A DNA stretch of 9,256 bases from Clostridiales bacterium (GCA_004554105.1 SFNW01000073.1:1-9256); one strand, 5' to 3'; shown: positions 1 through 7,108, counted from the first letter of the stretch. The notes: generated by a model from the sequence alone, not told the origin. Numbers and translations are program-made.

Positions 1-41
1 GGGGTTAAAAGTCGTTTTTTTAACAAATCTGCGGCTTTTTT
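1..41. terminator. Possible terminator after the eight-gene operon
   Basis: Positions 4-10 and 18-24 form a perfect 7-bp inverted repeat (GTTAAAA / TTTTAAC) with a 7-nt loop. Read on the plus strand, 7-15 can also pair with 31-39 (nine pairs, two of them G-U), followed by the end of a six-T run at 36-41. That second pairing would be a terminator for a plus-strand gene converging from beyond the left edge. On the minus strand the G-U pairs become mismatches and the AT-rich hairpin lacks a clean U-tract, so termination of the operon here is only plausible. Confidence 0.4.
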
Positions 42-774
42 ATACTTCGGGCGGGAAAATCACCCGCGGAATGAAGTTGAGATAATCCGCCGCGACGAGC
101 GCAAACGAGATGCCCTCGTGTTCAAAGCAGGGCGGCGCGTCGTAAGCGCCGTGAATATGCCCGAAATAGCATTTTTGAATCCCGTATTCGCGCAGCAGCG
201 CGATAAACGGTTCGCACGCCGTTCCGTTCCAGACCGGCGGAAAGTGCAGAAAGCAGAGAATCGGCTTGCCGCACTTCTCCTGCAGAGCTTTCGCCGCATC
301 GAGACTGAGTTTCAGCCGTTGTGCCTCGCGATTGACCAGCTTGTCGAAATCGGTGTTTTCGGGAATGCCCGAAAGCGTGTCGTCGTAAAACCAGCCGCGC
401 GTGCCGCAGATGATATAGTCCTCGACCTCAAAGGCGCAGTTGTACAGGATACGGATCGTCGTGATGCCGTTGGCGTCAAAAAATTCGTTCAGTTTCTTGA
501 GCGTACTCCACCAAAAGTCGTGGTTGCCCTTGCCGATATATTTCGTGCCGGGCAGCGCGTCGATGAATTTCAAATCTTCGCGCGCTTCGTCGATGCCGAG
601 CGCCCAGGAAATGTCGCCGGGCAGGACGACCGCATCCTCCGGCTCGACAATCGCGCGCCAGTTCTTTTCGAGTTTTTCCACATAGCCCTGCCACCGCCTG
701 CCGAACACGTCCATCGACTTATCCTTGCCGACGCCGAGCGAGAGATGCAGGTCGGCTATCGTATATAACGCCAT
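40..774 (-). CDS. Metallophosphoesterase (calcineurin-like, COG1768-type)
   Basis: A 244-residue predicted cytosolic phosphohydrolase of the calcineurin-like superfamily, which uses a two-metal centre; the substrate is unknown. All expected motifs are visible: D8-x-H10 in IADLH, G53-D54 in LPGDIS, N84-H85 in GNHD, H177 in FLHFPP, and H206-x-H208 in FGHIH. The ATG at 774 is preferred over an in-frame ATG at 807, because the family begins directly with the first strand and the D-x-H motif, and because the longer form would overlap thrC and add a non-conserved N-terminus. It is the last gene of the operon, 10 bp after the thrC stop, with only a weak ribosome-binding site, so translation may be coupled to thrC. 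The enzyme class is confident; a biological role cannot be assigned, and no link to threonine synthesis is implied beyond co-transcription. Confidence 0.88.
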   Translation of the reverse strand: MALYTIADLHLSLGVGKDKSMDVFGRRWQGYVEKLEKNWRAIVEPEDAVVLPGDISWALGIDEAREDLKFIDALPGTKYIGKGNHDFWWSTLKKLNEFFDANGITTIRILYNCAFEVEDYIICGTRGWFYDDTLSGIPENTDFDKLVNREAQRLKLSLDAAKALQEKCGKPILCFLHFPPVWNGTACEPFIALLREYGIQKCYFGHIHGAYDAPPCFEHEGISFALVAADYLNFIPRVIFPPEV

Positions 775-784
775 TCCGATTGGC

Positions 785-2269
785 TTATTTCGCGAATGCC
801 AGCACATCCGCGGGCATATCGGAAGCGTCTATCGTCTTGGTAAAGCGGACGGGGCGCGTGTCAATGCCGGCAAGCGGTGCGGGAATTTCGGTGTGCGTGT
901 AAGCGGCAAGCGCGGAGAGCGCGGCAAGCTCATCTGCCGCTTTTTTGCCGGTGAGCGCGGTGTAAACGTCGTTTGCAAACTTGTAGGGGCTTGCCGTCGA
1001 GGCGAGGACAATCTTGCGGTCGCCGCCGTGCTCGGCGATATACTGCTTTGCGGCGGCGAGACCGACGGCGGTGTGCGTGTCGCAGAGGTAGCCGTTTTGG
1101 TCAAAGGCATCGCGGATTGTCGCCTTGGTCAGTTCCTCGTCGCAGAAGTAGCCGAGGAAGTTTTCGCCGATTTTTGCCTTCGTCTCGGCGTCAATCTCGT
1201 ATCTGCCGTCCTGCGAGAGCGCACGCATATAGCCCGCGGTCTTTTCCGCGCCCGCAAGCACATAGAGCAGGCGCTCGAGATTGCTCGAAATCAGAATATC
1301 CATCGAGGGCGACATGGTGGTGTAGAACTTGCGGTTGCGGTCGTAGACGCCGTCGCGCAAAAAGTCGGTGAGGACGTTGTTGCGGTTCGAGGCGCAGATG
1401 AGTTTTTCAATCGGCAGACCCATCGACTTTGCGATGTAGGCGGCAAAAATGTTGCCGAAGTTGCCGGTCGGCACGCAGACGTCAATCGCTTCGCCGGGCT
1501 TGACGGCGCCGCTCTTCAGAAGGTCGCAGTAAGCCGAGACGTAGTAGACAATCTGCGGCGCGAGACGTCCCCAGTTAATCGAATTGGCACTCGACAGAAA
1601 GACGCCTTCGCCGTCCAGTGTTTTTGCGATTGCGGCGTCGGAGAAAATTTTCTTGACGCCGGTCTGCGCGTCGTCGAAGTTGCCGTGAATGGCGCAGACA
1701 TCGACGTTTGAGCCGCCCTGCGTCGCCATTTGCAGCTTCTGCACGCGGCTGACGCCGTCGACGGGGTAGAAGACCTTGATTTTGATGCGGTCGACGTCGC
1801 AGTAGCCCTCCAGCGCCGCCTTGCCGGTATCGCCCGAGGTGGCGACGAGAATCATCGCGTCGCGCTTTTCGCCGGTCTTGTCAAGCGCACGGCAGAGCAG
1901 GCGGGGCATGATTTGCAGCGCCATATCCTTGAATGCGCAGGTCGGACCGTGCCAGAGTTCAAGCGCGTAGATTCTGCCGTCGATGCTGACACAGGGCGCG
2001 GCGCCGCCGGGGAATTTTGTCTCGCCGTATGCCGCCTCGCAGTCGCGGCGAAGTTCCTCTTCGGTGTAGTCATCGAGGAACTTCGAGAGAACATAGACGG
2101 CTCTGTCGACATAGGTTTTGTCTTTGAGCGCGAGAATCTCGTCCATGCCGAGCGAGGGAATCTCGAGCGGCATGAACAGACCGCCGTCGTCGGCGAGTCC
2201 CTGCTTGATTGCCTGTGCCGCCGAAACGGTCTTCGTTTGATCGATGCTGCGCGTGCTTGCGTATTTCAT
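785..2269 (-). CDS. thrC: Threonine synthase, long E. coli/yeast-type
   Basis: A 494-residue PLP enzyme of the cytosol that converts O-phospho-L-homoserine to L-threonine and phosphate, the last step of threonine synthesis. The PLP lysine is K114 in HGPTCAFKD (residues 107-115). The phosphate-binding motif ATSGDTGKAA is at 143-152 and SSANSINWGRLAPQ at 226-239. The length and the N-terminal extension before the PLP fold (MKYASTR start) match the long class rather than the roughly 350-residue Bacillus class. The ATG at 2269 has a good Shine-Dalgarno (AAGGAAGGA on the minus strand, 2275-2283). It lies 25 bp after the M19 dipeptidase stop and 10 bp before the metallophosphoesterase, inside the eight-gene operon. 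No leader peptide or T-box is visible just upstream, so control probably comes from the operon promoter. The substrate would be supplied by a homoserine kinase, and the apgM-like gene heading the operon is a candidate. Confidence 0.96.
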   Translation of the reverse strand: MKYASTRSIDQTKTVSAAQAIKQGLADDGGLFMPLEIPSLGMDEILALKDKTYVDRAVYVLSKFLDDYTEEELRRDCEAAYGETKFPGGAAPCVSIDGRIYALELWHGPTCAFKDMALQIMPRLLCRALDKTGEKRDAMILVATSGDTGKAALEGYCDVDRIKIKVFYPVDGVSRVQKLQMATQGGSNVDVCAIHGNFDDAQTGVKKIFSDAAIAKTLDGEGVFLSSANSINWGRLAPQIVYYVSAYCDLLKSGAVKPGEAIDVCVPTGNFGNIFAAYIAKSMGLPIEKLICASNRNNVLTDFLRDGVYDRNRKFYTTMSPSMDILISSNLERLLYVLAGAEKTAGYMRALSQDGRYEIDAETKAKIGENFLGYFCDEELTKATIRDAFDQNGYLCDTHTAVGLAAAKQYIAEHGGDRKIVLASTASPYKFANDVYTALTGKKAADELAALSALAAYTHTEIPAPLAGIDTRPVRFTKTIDASDMPADVLAFAK

Positions 2270-2294
2270 GGTAGTCCTTCCTTTGCTTTTGCGA

Positions 2295-3236
2295 TTACAG
2301 TTTTTTCAAAAAATTATAAGCGTTTTGATAAAAGATCGCGCTTATCAGCTCGTCGCTGAAATTGCGCGCCGACATGGCGTCCGCCAGTCGGTAGAGCGTG
2401 GCGGCGCTGTCAATTTCGACGGGGAGAGAGTCGGTGCCGTCAAAGTCGCAGCCGAGGCAGACCGTGTGCTGTCCGTCAAGCCCGAGAAAATATTCGATAT
2501 GGTTGATCACGTCCGCAATGGCGGCGCGGCGCGTGCCGGCACCGCAGAGATGCGGCCCGACCAGCGAAATGCCGACGATGCCGCCGCTTGCACTGATGCG
2601 CATGAACTGCTCGTCGGTGAGGTTGCGCGGGTGCGGCGCGACCGAATTTGCGCAGGAGTGCGTCGCGATGAACGGGCGCTTTGCCTCGGCGGACATCGCG
2701 GCGATTTCGTCAAAGACCCGCGCCGAGGAATGCGAAACGTCGAGAACCATGCCGAGGTCGAGTGCCATTGCGGCAACGGTTCTGCCGAGGTGGGTCAGCG
2801 GCGCGTTGGTATCGTAGCCGCCGCCGAGGGCGTTTTCGCCCTTCCAGTTCAGCGAGATGAAGCGGACGCCCGCGTCGTACAGCTCGTGAAGCCGCTCGAC
2901 ATTGCCCGAAAGAATACGCGCGTCCTCGACCGCGAGGAAGAATGCGGCGGCGCCGTCGCGCACTTGTGCAAGGTCGTCAAACGAGCGGCAGAGTACGGCG
3001 CTTTGCCGATTTGCTTCAATCTCCATTTTGAAATTGTTTAAGATGCGCCAGAAAGCCGAATAGGCTTCCTCGTCGGAAAGCTCGCTGTCGCTCCAGACGG
3101 CGGCGACCTGTACATACTTTTTAAAGCCCGAAACCTTGTCGAGCGCAATATGCAGGTCGTTGCTTCGGAGCGGCTTTTTTTCCTTATACATACGATACGC
3201 CGTATCGCAGTGCAGGTCGATGAGTTTGCAGTCCAA
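2295..3236 (-). CDS. Membrane dipeptidase family (peptidase M19)
   Basis: A 313-residue zinc dipeptidase of the renal dipeptidase (M19) family. Members hydrolyse dipeptides, often including D-residues at the C-terminal position. The binuclear metal site is recognisable: H9-x-D11 in DLHCDT, E104 in LAVEDA, H169 in VSHSS and H193 in ATHS, with the conserved PRNLTDE at 203-209 and GCDFDG at 262-267. There is no signal peptide, so a cytosolic role in peptide or peptidoglycan-fragment salvage is likely. No in-frame ATG precedes the essential H9 motif. The start is therefore taken as the TTG at 3236, which has a Shine-Dalgarno AAAGGAG five bases upstream; the next methionine is residue 16, past the metal ligands. 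The gene begins 14 bp after yraN stops and is followed by thrC, both in the same operon. Substrate specificity cannot be read from the sequence. Confidence 0.93.
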   Translation of the reverse strand: MDCKLIDLHCDTAYRMYKEKKPLRSNDLHIALDKVSGFKKYVQVAAVWSDSELSDEEAYSAFWRILNNFKMEIEANRQSAVLCRSFDDLAQVRDGAAAFFLAVEDARILSGNVERLHELYDAGVRFISLNWKGENALGGGYDTNAPLTHLGRTVAAMALDLGMVLDVSHSSARVFDEIAAMSAEAKRPFIATHSCANSVAPHPRNLTDEQFMRISASGGIVGISLVGPHLCGAGTRRAAIADVINHIEYFLGLDGQHTVCLGCDFDGTDSLPVEIDSAATLYRLADAMSARNFSDELISAIFYQNAYNFLKKL

Positions 3237-3241
3237 GATGT

Positions 3242-3248
3242 CTCCTTT
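3242..3248 (-). promoter_or_regulatory. Ribosome-binding site fixing a TTG start
   Basis: On the minus strand these bases read AAAGGAG and lie five bases before the TTG at 3236-3234. The site decides the start of the M19 dipeptidase, because no ATG or GTG is available before the metal-binding HCD motif. Confidence 0.8.
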
Positions 3249-3250
3249 CG

Positions 3251-3628
3251 CTACTGCCCGAAAGCGTTTTCGATATGGTTTACCCGTGCATTGTCGCCGA
3301 GAAAGACCTCGACAACGTCAAAGCGCAGGGCTTTGTCCGTCGGGTGCTTTTCAAGAAAAATGCGGGCTGTATACAGGATATGCCGCTGCTTTGTTTTGTC
3401 GACCGCCTCGCAGGGAAGCCCGTAACGAGCAAAGTGCGCTTCGTCGTCCTTTCTGGTTTTGACCTCGACAAAGACGAGACAGTCGCGCGACGCGGCGACA
3501 AGGTCGATTTCGCCGTGCGCCGAGCGGAAGTTGCGGCAGACGATTTTGTAGCCCTTTCGCCGCAGATACTTTGCGGCAATCCGCTCGCCGCGGTCGCCGA
3601 TATATTTCGTCGTCAGCGCCCTAAGCAT
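3251..3628 (-). CDS. yraN: YraN/UPF0102 family nuclease-like protein
   Basis: A 125-residue protein of the UPF0102 (YraN) family, which has a PD-(D/E)xK-like restriction-endonuclease fold; its cellular role is poorly defined and is generally guessed to involve nucleic acids. The family signature is complete: G14-E15 in GDRGERIAAKYL, GEIDLVA with D42, and FVEVKTR with E55 and K57, the expected metal and catalytic residues. Length is typical. The ATG at 3628 lies inside the end of rnhB (8-bp overlap in another frame) and is preceded by a G-rich Shine-Dalgarno-like stretch within rnhB, so the two are probably translationally coupled. rnhB-yraN adjacency is common in bacteria and supports the call. 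The stop is 14 bp before the dipeptidase start. Confidence 0.93.
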   Translation of the reverse strand: MLRALTTKYIGDRGERIAAKYLRRKGYKIVCRNFRSAHGEIDLVAASRDCLVFVEVKTRKDDEAHFARYGLPCEAVDKTKQRHILYTARIFLEKHPTDKALRFDVVEVFLGDNARVNHIENAFGQ

Positions 3629-4250
3629 TGTCGCCGTCCCCGTCCATGAATTTGAGAAAGCTGCGGCGATGCAGCGGGCAGGGACCGTATTTCATCACCA
3701 GCTCGCGATGTTCCTTTGTCGGATAGCCCTTGTGCTTCTTGAAATCATATTCAGGGTACATCGCGTCCATTTCCATGCAGTAGCGGTCGCGCGTGACCTT
3801 GGCGAGAATCGACGCTGCCGCAATCGAGGGGGATTTGGCGTCACCTTTGACGATTGTCTGTGCGGGAATCGGAAAATTGCGGATGCAGTTTCCGTCGACG
3901 AGCGCAAAGTCCGCCGGAACGGGCAGCGACAGAATCGCGCGCGCCATGGCGAGCATGGTGGCGTTGAGAATGTTGAGCTTGTCAATCTCCTCGTTTGTCG
4001 CAAAGGCGACCGAATAGGCGACGGCTTTTTCGCGGATCACGTCGAAGAGCGCATCGCGCTTTTTTTCGTTCAGTTTTTTCGAGTCGTTCAGCCCCTCGAT
4101 TTCGCAGCCGAAGGGAAGAATGCACGCCGCCGCGACAACGGGACCCGCGAGCGGTCCGCGCCCGGCTTCGTCCACGCCGCAAACTGCCTTGTAGCCGCGC
4201 TGCACAAATTCGCTCTCATAGTCGTAGGTGAGCTTGTCGGTGTGTGTCAT
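3621..4250 (-). CDS. rnhB: Ribonuclease HII
   Basis: A 209-residue RNase HII, which cuts RNA in RNA-DNA hybrids and starts removal of single ribonucleotides misincorporated in DNA. The signature GVDEAGRGPLAGPVVAA spans 25-41 with acidic residues D27 and E28. The other expected metal ligands are D119 in LVDGN and D137 in VKGDAKS, followed by the conserved SIAAASILAKVTRDR (142-156). The C-terminal HKGYPTKEH (173-181) is also typical. The ATG at 4250 overlaps the rbgA stop in the form ATGA. A GGAGGAG on the minus strand (4262-4268), within the last codons of rbgA, is the probable ribosome-binding site, at a somewhat long 11-base spacing. The order rbgA-rnhB-yraN is the usual one in Bacillota. 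Confidence 0.97.
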   Translation of the reverse strand: MTHTDKLTYDYESEFVQRGYKAVCGVDEAGRGPLAGPVVAAACILPFGCEIEGLNDSKKLNEKKRDALFDVIREKAVAYSVAFATNEEIDKLNILNATMLAMARAILSLPVPADFALVDGNCIRNFPIPAQTIVKGDAKSPSIAAASILAKVTRDRYCMEMDAMYPEYDFKKHKGYPTKEHRELVMKYGPCPLHRRSFLKFMDGDGDNA

Positions 4251-5122
4251 GCTTTTTTCGGCTCCTCCAGTGAAATCTGTCCGATTGTGCCGCTGCGAAA
4301 TTCGCCGAGCAGCGTGTCGGCGGTGCGCTCGTGATTGACCGTGCCGCCCGCCATCAGAAAGCCGCGCTTTCTGCCGATGAGTTCAAACAAATCGTAGGCG
4401 TCGAGCGCGTCGTACCCGTCCGCTTCGGTCAGCTTGTACCGCGCGGCAAAGGCTACGGGCGCAATCTTGCGCAGCCTGTCGCAGAGAATCATGGCAAGTT
4501 CCTCGGTGTCCATGATTTTGTCCTTGATTGCGCCGGTCAGCGCGAGGTTTTCACCGACTCTTTTTTCCTCGAATTTGGGCCACAGCACGCCGGGCATATC
4601 GAGCAGTTCAAGCCCGATGTCGCTCGACACCCACTGCTTGTTTAAGGTCACGCCGGGACGGTTTTCGACCTTGGCTTTCTTTGAGCCGGCAATGCGGTTG
4701 ATAAACGAGGATTTGCCGACATTCGGAATGCCGACAATCATTGCCCGAATCTTCTTGTTCATACCCTTGTCCGCCCAGCGCGCCAGCTTGTCCGCAAGCA
4801 ACTCGCACACGGTCGGGTAGATGTCGCGCAGCCCCTGTCCCGTGACACAGTCGACGAGCAGACAGTGTTCGCCTTTTGCTTCAAAGGCGTGCAGCCACGC
4901 GCGGCTCACGGCGGGGTCGGCAAGCGACGCTTTGTTCAGAAGAATCAGTCGCGGCTTGTCGCCGACCAGTTTTTCGATTTCGGGGTTTTTCGAACTGTAG
5001 GGAATCCGCGCGTCGCGCAGTTCGATGACAAGGTCGACGAGCTTCAGATTCTCCTGCATCAGGCGGCGGGTTTTCGCCATGTGCCCCGGAAACCATTGAA
5101 TTTGGTATTGTGAATTTCCCAT
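4247..5122 (-). CDS. rbgA: Ribosome biogenesis GTPase RbgA (YlqF)
   Basis: A 291-residue circularly permuted GTPase that in Bacillus acts in late assembly of the 50S subunit. The N-terminal FPGHMAK (11-17) is diagnostic. The G motifs occur in permuted order: G4 NKAS at 63-66, G1 GIPNVGKS at 131-138, the G2 threonine T159 in RPGVT, and G3 DMPG at 175-178. An RNA-binding C-terminal region follows. The G4 motif reads NKAS rather than NKxD, so the aspartate that normally contacts guanine is a serine. The rest of the pocket looks intact, so this may be a lineage variant rather than a broken gene. The ATG at 5122 is four bases after the lepB stop and has only a weak Shine-Dalgarno. The 3' end overlaps rnhB by ATGA. 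Its functional tie to the adjacent but divergent rplS (a 50S protein) fits the conserved neighbourhood. Confidence 0.96.
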   Translation of the reverse strand: MGNSQYQIQWFPGHMAKTRRLMQENLKLVDLVIELRDARIPYSSKNPEIEKLVGDKPRLILLNKASLADPAVSRAWLHAFEAKGEHCLLVDCVTGQGLRDIYPTVCELLADKLARWADKGMNKKIRAMIVGIPNVGKSSFINRIAGSKKAKVENRPGVTLNKQWVSSDIGLELLDMPGVLWPKFEEKRVGENLALTGAIKDKIMDTEELAMILCDRLRKIAPVAFAARYKLTEADGYDALDAYDLFELIGRKRGFLMAGGTVNHERTADTLLGEFRSGTIGQISLEEPKKA

Positions 5123-5126
5123 TGCG

Positions 5127-5702
5127 TCAGCTTACGCCGCCGAGCTTGTTCAGCGGGAAGAAGCGGAACAGCACCTTGCCGATGACCTCGTGCTTGTCGA
5201 CGAGACCGATGCGGTTGTCGCGGCTGTCCAACGAGTGGTTGCGGTTGTCGCCCATGACGAAAAGCTGCCCCTCGCCGACGGTGAGCGGATAGTCATAGTC
5301 GCTGAGTACGCGCTGGTCGGTCGCCAGTTTGCGGTAGTCCTCGTCAAGGACGCGCGATGTGCCGTCGGTATCGGTCACGGTGACCGTCCAGGTGTCAAAG
5401 TCGATGTCAATCGTCTGCCCCTCGGTGGCAATAACGCGCTTGACAATCGGCTGCGGGTGTATGGAATTGACTTTCTGAAAGACGATGATGTCGCCGTACT
5501 TCGGCTCGAAGCCGATGTCGGAGATTAACAGCATCTCGCCGTTGTGCAGCGTATTTTCCATCGATGCGCCGTCTACGCGCGCGGGGCGCGCGACAAAGGT
5601 GAAAATCAGCAGAATCAGCGCGGCGGAGAGGACTATCATTTCAATCCACTCGAAAATGTCCGCCGCGCAGGAATTCTTGGTTTCGGCTTTCTTTTGCGCC
5701 AT
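5127..5702 (-). CDS. lepB: Signal peptidase I
   Basis: A 191-residue type I signal peptidase (S26 family), a membrane enzyme that removes signal peptides from exported proteins on the outer face of the membrane. One transmembrane segment is predicted at about residues 20-38. It is followed by box B with nucleophile S47 in DGASMENTL, box D with general base K89 in IVKRVIA, and box E GDNRNHSLDSR at 151-161. Length fits the short single-anchor Gram-positive form. The frame is open further upstream to 5900, but that stretch lies opposite the apgM coding frame on the same strand and has no family features. The ATG at 5702, one base after the apgM stop, is therefore taken as the start. Its Shine-Dalgarno is weak, which suggests coupling to apgM. 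lepB followed by rbgA is the classic Bacillota order. Confidence 0.96.
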   Translation of the reverse strand: MAQKKAETKNSCAADIFEWIEMIVLSAALILLIFTFVARPARVDGASMENTLHNGEMLLISDIGFEPKYGDIIVFQKVNSIHPQPIVKRVIATEGQTIDIDFDTWTVTVTDTDGTSRVLDEDYRKLATDQRVLSDYDYPLTVGEGQLFVMGDNRNHSLDSRDNRIGLVDKHEVIGKVLFRFFPLNKLGGVS

Positions 5703-5703
5703 G

Positions 5704-6921
5704 TTAAACGCTCGCTTTCTCAATAATTTGACTGAGCAGCTGACTGCCGTCGGGGTAATAGAGCTTGGTCGATTCTGCCGTTGCTTCGGTAAAGGGGGTA
5801 ACGCCGCGCTTCGGCTTTGCGCTCTCGTAGAGGAAGAAGGGAACAGGCTCCATGCTGTGCGTGCGCAGTTCAATCGGCGTCGGGTGGTCGGGGAGAACAT
5901 AGATTTTGAAGTCCTCGCCGCTGCCCGCGAGATAGTCGTAGACCGATTTCAGAATGATGCTGTCGATTTTCTCAATCGAAAGTACCTTGTTTTCAATTTC
6001 GGCGCGGTGACCGCATTCGTCGGGTCCTTCGACATGGACGAAAACAAAGTCGTAGCCGTCCTTGAACGCCTCGATTGCCGCGTCCGCCTTGCCGCGGTAG
6101 TTGGTGTGGACGTTGCCGGTCGCGCCCTCGACGTCAATCGAGGTCATGCCCGCGCAGATGCCGATGCCCTTGATGAGGTCGACCGCGGAGATGACCGCGC
6201 CGCGCAGTCCCCACTTGTCCGAGAAAGAGGGAAGTGCGGGCTTTTTGCCGGGACTCCACAGCCATGCGGAGTTGGCGGGGCGCTTGCCCGCGTTCCGCCG
6301 TGCGACGTTGACGGGGTGATCCTTGAGAACATCGTAGCTTGCCCGCATCAGGTCGTAGAAGGGCTTGCCGTCTTCGCCGGAGGGCAGATAGGACTTGATG
6401 CACTTGCCGAGAATGTCGTGCGGGCGCATGAAATTATAGGTGTCGCTGCCGCCCTTCCAAAGCAGGCAGTGGCGGTAGGAGACACCGGTGTAGAAATGGC
6501 GCAGCTCGTTGCCGAGCGCGGCTTCGAGTGCCTTGACAAGCTCGTCCGCCTCGGGCGTCGTGATTTCGTCGGCGCTGTGGTCAATCATGATCTTCTCGTC
6601 ATAGTCGCCCTCGTCGCTGAGCGTGACGATATTGCAGCGGTAGGCGGTCTCGTCCGGCTGCATCGAAAGCCCCATGCTCATGGCTTCGAGCGGGGAACGC
6701 CCCTTGGAATAGACCTTGGGGTCGTAGGAGAGAATCGCAAGATTGGCGGTGTCGCTTTCGGGAACCATACCCTCGGGGACGTTGGAGACCGTGCCGCAAA
6801 GCGACTTTGCCGCGAGCGTATCCATCATGGGTTTGACCGCCGCCTCCATGGGTGTGCGGTTGCCGAGTTCCTTGACGGGGCGGTCTGCCATGCCGTCACA
6901 GACGAGAACAAAATATTTCAT
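5704..6921 (-). CDS. apgM: Cofactor-independent phosphoglycerate mutase family protein; candidate homoserine kinase
   Basis: A 405-residue protein of the alkaline-phosphatase-like superfamily, archaeal-type (ApgM) phosphoglycerate mutase branch. Metal and catalytic positions are visible: D9 in VCDGMADR, S56-D57 in PESDTAN (presumed phosphoserine nucleophile), D301 and H305 in EGPDECGHRAE, and D345-H346 in VLPDHPTP, with a further H355. One subfamily of this branch (TIGRFAM 'proposed homoserine kinase') has been suggested to replace ThrB in genomes lacking it. Placement in one operon with thrC favours that reading, but the sequence alone does not exclude a glycolytic mutase that interconverts 2- and 3-phosphoglycerate. 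The ATG at 6921 has a good Shine-Dalgarno (AAAGGAAA on the minus strand). It is the first gene of the operon, has its own promoter just upstream, and ends one base before lepB. The family is certain; the reaction is not. Confidence 0.88.
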   Translation of the reverse strand: MKYFVLVCDGMADRPVKELGNRTPMEAAVKPMMDTLAAKSLCGTVSNVPEGMVPESDTANLAILSYDPKVYSKGRSPLEAMSMGLSMQPDETAYRCNIVTLSDEGDYDEKIMIDHSADEITTPEADELVKALEAALGNELRHFYTGVSYRHCLLWKGGSDTYNFMRPHDILGKCIKSYLPSGEDGKPFYDLMRASYDVLKDHPVNVARRNAGKRPANSAWLWSPGKKPALPSFSDKWGLRGAVISAVDLIKGIGICAGMTSIDVEGATGNVHTNYRGKADAAIEAFKDGYDFVFVHVEGPDECGHRAEIENKVLSIEKIDSIILKSVYDYLAGSGEDFKIYVLPDHPTPIELRTHSMEPVPFFLYESAKPKRGVTPFTEATAESTKLYYPDGSQLLSQIIEKASV

Positions 6922-6961
6922 AGTCGTTTCCTTTATTCGAAATGCAAAAGTTATTCACAAT

Positions 6962-6990
6962 ATTATAGCATAGTATCAAAGATTATACAA
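6962..6990 (-). promoter_or_regulatory. Sigma-A-type promoter of the minus-strand operon
   Basis: On the minus strand a perfect TATAAT lies at 6967-6962, preceded by TGC (extended -10). A weak -35, TTGTAT, lies at 6990-6985 after a 17-bp spacer. Transcription would start near 6955, about 33 bases before the apgM ATG. A second TATAAT at 6987-6982 has no convincing -35. Confidence 0.7.
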
Positions 6991-7039
6991 TCATTTTTGC
7001 GCGGATTCTTGCGGAATTTTTGCGTGCCGCCTGCCGATT

Positions 7040-7081
7040 TTTGAAAAAACACTTGCAAAATTTGAAAAAAGGCTTGCCAAA
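7040..7081 (+). repeat. Two tandem 21-bp direct repeats upstream of and entering the rplS -35
   Basis: Positions 7040-7060 and 7061-7081 match at 18 of 21 bases. Each unit is TTTGAAAAAA, two variable bases, then CTTGC and an A-run. The period is about two helical turns, so the A6 tracts (7044-7049, 7065-7070) lie on the same helix face. The second unit contains the -35 hexamer and its A-tract sits where an UP element would be. Confidence 0.75.
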
Positions 7082-7102
7082 ACGGTTTTTGTATGTTATA
7101 AT
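7074..7102 (+). promoter_or_regulatory. Strong sigma-A promoter of rplS
   Basis: TTGCCA at 7074-7079 and TATAAT at 7097-7102 are separated by 17 bp, and a TGT at 7094-7096 gives an extended -10. Only two -35 positions differ from the consensus. An A-tract immediately upstream (7065-7070) may act as an UP element. Transcription would begin near 7109, leaving a leader of about 78 bases. Confidence 0.85.
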
Positions 7103-7108
7103 CCGTTT

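Noticed and set aside
725..1711. A 328-codon plus-strand open frame inside thrC
   Set aside because: It mirrors the thrC coding sequence; its low-complexity V/A/R-rich composition is typical of an antisense shadow, and no start signal is seen.
5703..5900. Upstream extension of lepB by 66 residues
   Set aside because: The extension lies within apgM in another frame and has no signal peptidase features; the internal ATG at 5702 fits the family N-terminus and the anchor helix.
6982..6987. Second TATAAT on the minus strand as an additional operon promoter
   Set aside because: No acceptable -35 lies 16-19 bases upstream; it overlaps the -35 region of the better promoter in an AT-rich stretch.
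5485..7044. A 519-codon open frame on the plus strand, antisense to lepB and apgM
   Set aside because: It is antisense to two well-supported genes, has no recognisable motif or ribosome-binding site, and long antisense frames are expected where third codon positions are G/C-rich.
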